34,927 nucleotides of DNA. Source: Tannerellaceae bacterium (lineage in GTDB: Bacteria > Bacteroidota > Bacteroidia > Bacteroidales > Tannerellaceae). A program made the translations under genes and the position numbers. Positions within the stretch are counted from its first letter, which is position 1, and each line of letters begins with the position of its first letter. Positions 32,882-34,927 of the stretch are shown here, one piece after another. The notes under the pieces were generated by a model. It saw only the letters and a program-made list of their open reading frames with translations, searched no databases and was not told the DNA's origin. The DNA lies in the NCBI GenBank assembly GCA_031266215.1, contig JAISBL010000107.1, positions 1 through 34,927 of the forward strand, written 5' to 3'.

Positions 32882-33037
32882 GTAAAAGCATATTTTTCAG
32901 CCCCAAAAGAAGCGGATTATATCACTGCCATGAAAGGTAATCAGGGTAACCTGTTGGAACAGGCTGTCCCGGTATTGCGCCGGAAGAGCCTGTATTATAA
33001 AAGCTTAAAATGGAAAGTGTTCAGGATTTGGCGATAA
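32882..33037 (+). pseudogene. ISAs1-family transposase fragment
   Basis: A stop-to-stop fragment of 51 codons reads VKAYFSAPKEADYITAMKGN and QGNLLEQAVPVLRRKSLYY. The part DYITAMKGNQGNLLE matches the ISAs1-family motif (A)DYV.ALKGNQ..L. The rest of the transposase is missing, and the fragment overlaps the end of the convergent DUF4469-type gene by 17 bp, so it is a decayed insertion. Confidence 0.72.
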
Positions 33038-33797
33038 ATAACTGCTCGGCGCGTACGCGGCGTACTTCTGTGAGCGCCGCACTGCCGTTTTTGACGCCTG
33101 ACCGGGTAACTGCTTCGATGTAGTAATCAGTTTCCGGAACGAGGTCCTCCGGTACAATGGCCGCAAGGGTGTGAGGCTCGTTTATTATCACGGAAGCTGA
33201 CCTGTAGGCAGACCGCATGCCGTCGGTTGGTATAAACCACAGTCCGACCTCATCAATATGTTCCTGACTGTCATCATGCTCTATCTTAAGTCCGGTTCCA
33301 TTGATATGAATGGGCCTGCCGATGGTTATAACCTCATTCTCTTTGCCCGTGACGTCGTCTGCGACGGTGAATATGTGACCGTTAGCCTCATCGACCCCCT
33401 TAATATCCACCTTTACATTATCTTTTAAGTATTGCCGGAATATCCTCGTTACCTGTATCCGGGGCTCCGGGCGAACGCCTTCGGGCAGACTGGTCTCGTA
33501 ACCGTCGTACTCGCCCGGTACGCCGATGCGGGTGCGGAAGAGCAAATTTTCTATACCATAGCCGTCCGCCGCGAGGTATGCGCAGAGGTTGAAGTACTGG
33601 TTCACGTTTAGCACCATATCTTCGGGGTCTGTGTATTCGTCGTATAGCGAAGCCTTTGCAGCCACTTCGCGCACGCTGAGGTAGGGGAGGGCCTGTGGCA
33701 GTGCGATATACTTTTTCTTATGATTGGGAAGTGTGTTCTCCGCGAGCCACACAGTGACGCTGTGTATCACGTCTTTCAGTTTAGGGATTGTTTCCAT
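33021..33797 (-). CDS. HU-like DNA-binding protein with a DUF4469 Ig-fold domain
   Basis: 258 residues. The N-terminal half (KKYIALPQALPYLSVREVAA... LFRTRIGVPGEY) has the spacing of Bacteroidota HU-like domains; the C-terminal half (VITIGRPIHINGTGLKIEHDD... SVIINEPHTLAAIVPEDLVPETDYYIEAVTR) is a DUF4469 immunoglobulin-like sheet. The family is usually called DNA-binding, but direct evidence is limited. No transposase or amidase partner remains except the IS fragment touching its 3' end. The likely small lipoprotein gene is 133 bp upstream. Confidence 0.7.
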   Translation of the reverse strand: METIPKLKDVIHSVTVWLAENTLPNHKKKYIALPQALPYLSVREVAAKASLYDEYTDPEDMVLNVNQYFNLCAYLAADGYGIENLLFRTRIGVPGEYDGYETSLPEGVRPEPRIQVTRIFRQYLKDNVKVDIKGVDEANGHIFTVADDVTGKENEVITIGRPIHINGTGLKIEHDDSQEHIDEVGLWFIPTDGMRSAYRSASVIINEPHTLAAIVPEDLVPETDYYIEAVTRSGVKNGSAALTEVRRVRAEQLFIAKS

Positions 33798-33930
33798 ACT
33801 GTTGTTTGTTTTAAATTAATTATTAAGGTATTTTCAGAAAGGTCTGGATATGCCGGCGGCGCCACGGGCGCGTTCTATGCGGAAGCTGTAATGACGGCGC
33901 TGGATGCAGGCTGTTGTGGCCTGATGGTTG

Positions 33931-34134
33931 TCAGCGTCGCGCGGGCTTTGCCGGGGTCTTCGCCGCCCTGCGTGTCGTCAGGCGTAGTACGTGCATGGTA
34001 AGATACCGCATGTTTTCGGCGCTAAGAACTACGGGCTGAATTCTTCCATAGCCATCAGATGTGTTATCTTTGCCACATCCTGTCGCCGCCATTCCTGTGA
34101 TAGCCGTGGCCGCAAATAATTTAAAGTTTTGCAT
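33931..34134 (-). CDS. Doubtful small lipoprotein, possibly frameshifted
   Basis: 67 residues starting MQNFKLFAATAITGMAATGC, a lipoprotein signal with Cys20, then GKDNTSDGYGRIQPVVLSAE. After about residue 45 the frame becomes Arg-rich (RLTTRRAAKTPAKPARR). In another frame of the same strand the sequence RTTPDDTQGGEDPGKARA continues more naturally to about 33890. A frameshift near 34000 is therefore possible. It lies upstream of the DUF4469-type gene on the same strand. Confidence 0.4.
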   Translation of the reverse strand: MQNFKLFAATAITGMAATGCGKDNTSDGYGRIQPVVLSAENMRYLTMHVLRLTTRRAAKTPAKPARR

Positions 34135-34850
34135 TGGTAGATACGTTTATTGTTTCCGTTGCGAAGTTCGTGCATTATTCACAATTTCCGAAATAAATAC
34201 ACTCCCAAAAGTTCATCTGTTTCGCCTCGAAACCAACCAAAAAGTTCACCTTTTCAACCAATATCTGAAACGCGACTATTGCCCACTCATACGGGCGTGC
34301 GATGTTCTTCTTGTGTCTGACTCAGATTATAAGGGTGGACGCTCAGCCAGGGCTGACGCATCTGATTTATCAGGAGTTTGCACGGATATTTATTATCCCA
34401 TCCTGCTTTTGATCGTTTACCTCTCACTCCGTCTTTTGTTGTTTTCTAATTTTTAAGCGGGTTCAGGGCAATGCGGTTTGCTCCGATGAGGCGCTGGCCT
34501 GATGTATATTTACGCAGTGTATTGCGCCGCTGCCTGCCAGCATTCGATACTTCTGCCGTACGGCGCCTGTATATCAGCGTTTGTAGCCGGCTGCGATTGT
34601 CTGTCGGCCGGTCAGGCAGGTGTACTGCCGTTTCAGATTGCAATTCACAATGTGTGTAAATAAAATTATCTGTGTAATTTAATTTTTCATCTGTACTCCC
34701 ATACCGTTTTCCTGCGCCGTACACGATTGCTCCCGAAATGCTCATATGCCTGTATATTAATTAATAAGACACTTTATTGTCTGATGTTTTCACGCACAAA
34801 CATAAAAAAAACACAAATTAATTCTCTTATTTTTCACAATTATTTTATTT
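34135..34850. other. Intergenic with no supported gene
   Basis: Apart from the IS end at 34348, only two weak signals are seen. AAAAGTTCA occurs twice (34207 and 34240), and a 99-codon minus frame (34446-34745) has no recognisable domain and is not accepted. Confidence 0.4.
34348..34410. mobile_element. IS end copy homologous to the 29060-29120 element
   Basis: CAGGGCTGACGCATCTG followed by ATTTATCAGGAG and, after divergence, TATTTATTATCCCATCC, closely similar to the minus strand of the element ending at 29119. Only one end is present. Confidence 0.6.
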
Positions 34851-34927
34851 TATCACGTACGTGATAGCTTTTATTACGTGCATGATAATTACTATTACGT
34901 ACGTAACAATTTCTATCACGTACATGA
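34851..34927. repeat. Array 4: 21-bp palindromic repeats, cut by the window edge
   Basis: Units start at 34851, 34872, 34893 and 34914, exactly 21 bp apart. The first core TATCACGTACGTGATA is a perfect 16-bp palindrome. The third core has TTACGTACGTAA where the first has TCACGTACGTGA: two changes at mirror positions that keep the symmetry. The spacer is 5 bp (GCTTT, ATTAC, ATTTC). The array continues past the end of the window. Confidence 0.9.

Noticed and set aside
34061-34456. 131-codon plus-strand frame
   Set aside because: It crosses an IS end copy and lies antisense to the possible lipoprotein; no recognisable domain.
34446-34745. 99-codon minus-strand frame
   Set aside because: No domain, no signal and Arg/Asn-rich ending; composition looks like non-coding DNA. 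Could be a relic but cannot be supported.
1-34927. tRNA, rRNA, prophage, plasmid origin or intact IS
   Set aside because: No conserved RNA gene or intact transposase, integrase or phage gene was recognised anywhere in the window.

Overview
The window looks like a chromosomal segment of a member of the Bacteroidales (phylum Bacteroidota). The support is a Mfa1/Mfa2-type fimbrial pair, a SusC/SusD pair driven by an ECF sigma factor and a FecR anti-sigma factor, a DUF3823 lipoprotein, an acyl-ACP thioesterase inside the ilv operon, and many promoters with the Bacteroidota -7 box TAnnTTTG. I cannot fix the genus. No rRNA, tRNA, CRISPR array or phage module was seen.

Layout. 1-1946 (minus): a small secreted protein and a large secreted IgGFc-binding-type protein that runs off the left edge. 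2316-5191 (plus): a fimbrial locus with a short leader ORF, a Mfa1-like fimbrillin, a terminator-like hairpin and a Mfa2/FimB-like anchor. 5225-5577: an exact 21-bp tandem array. 5677-6968: a LysE-type exporter and a CBM9-like protein. 6971-10228 (minus): a PAP2 phosphatase and a PhoB/PhoR-like two-component pair, with 11-bp-phased half-sites in front of the regulator. 10444-11391: cysK. 11565-23633 (plus): a polysaccharide-utilisation-type locus (ECF sigma, FecR, SusC with STN domain, SusD, DUF3823 lipoprotein, then a 1000-aa double beta-helix plus propeller protein), interrupted by two further arrays. 23710-28942 (minus): a Fic protein, then the branched-chain amino acid operon ilvB-ilvN-thioesterase-ilvC behind a complete peptide-leader attenuator. 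29202-32615 (minus): an A/T-rich block with RRM, cold-shock, DEAD-box helicase and nitronate monooxygenase genes, bracketed by remnants that share IS-like ends. 32842-34927: an ISAs1-type transposase remnant, an HU/DUF4469-type DNA-binding protein, a doubtful small lipoprotein, another IS-end copy and the start of a fourth array.

The most unusual signal is a set of four tandem arrays (5225-5577, 12427-12691, 20265-20413, 34851-end). Each has a different sequence, but all share one architecture: a short dyad-symmetric core repeated every 21 bp (22-23 bp in the third), in non-coding DNA and mostly between co-directional surface or glycan genes. Constant spacing near two helical turns, symmetric base changes in the fourth array and a 63-bp super-repeat in the second suggest a common architecture rather than a common sequence. 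Function is unknown; phased protein-binding arrays, RNA hairpin arrays and locally amplified mini-satellites are the main options.

How the genes work together: sigma/FecR probably senses substrate through the STN domain of the SusC transporter and switches on the SusCD genes. The beta-helix protein probably acts on the same glycan. The ilv leader peptide couples branched-chain amino acid supply to ilv transcription. The fimbrial pair builds and anchors a type V pilus.
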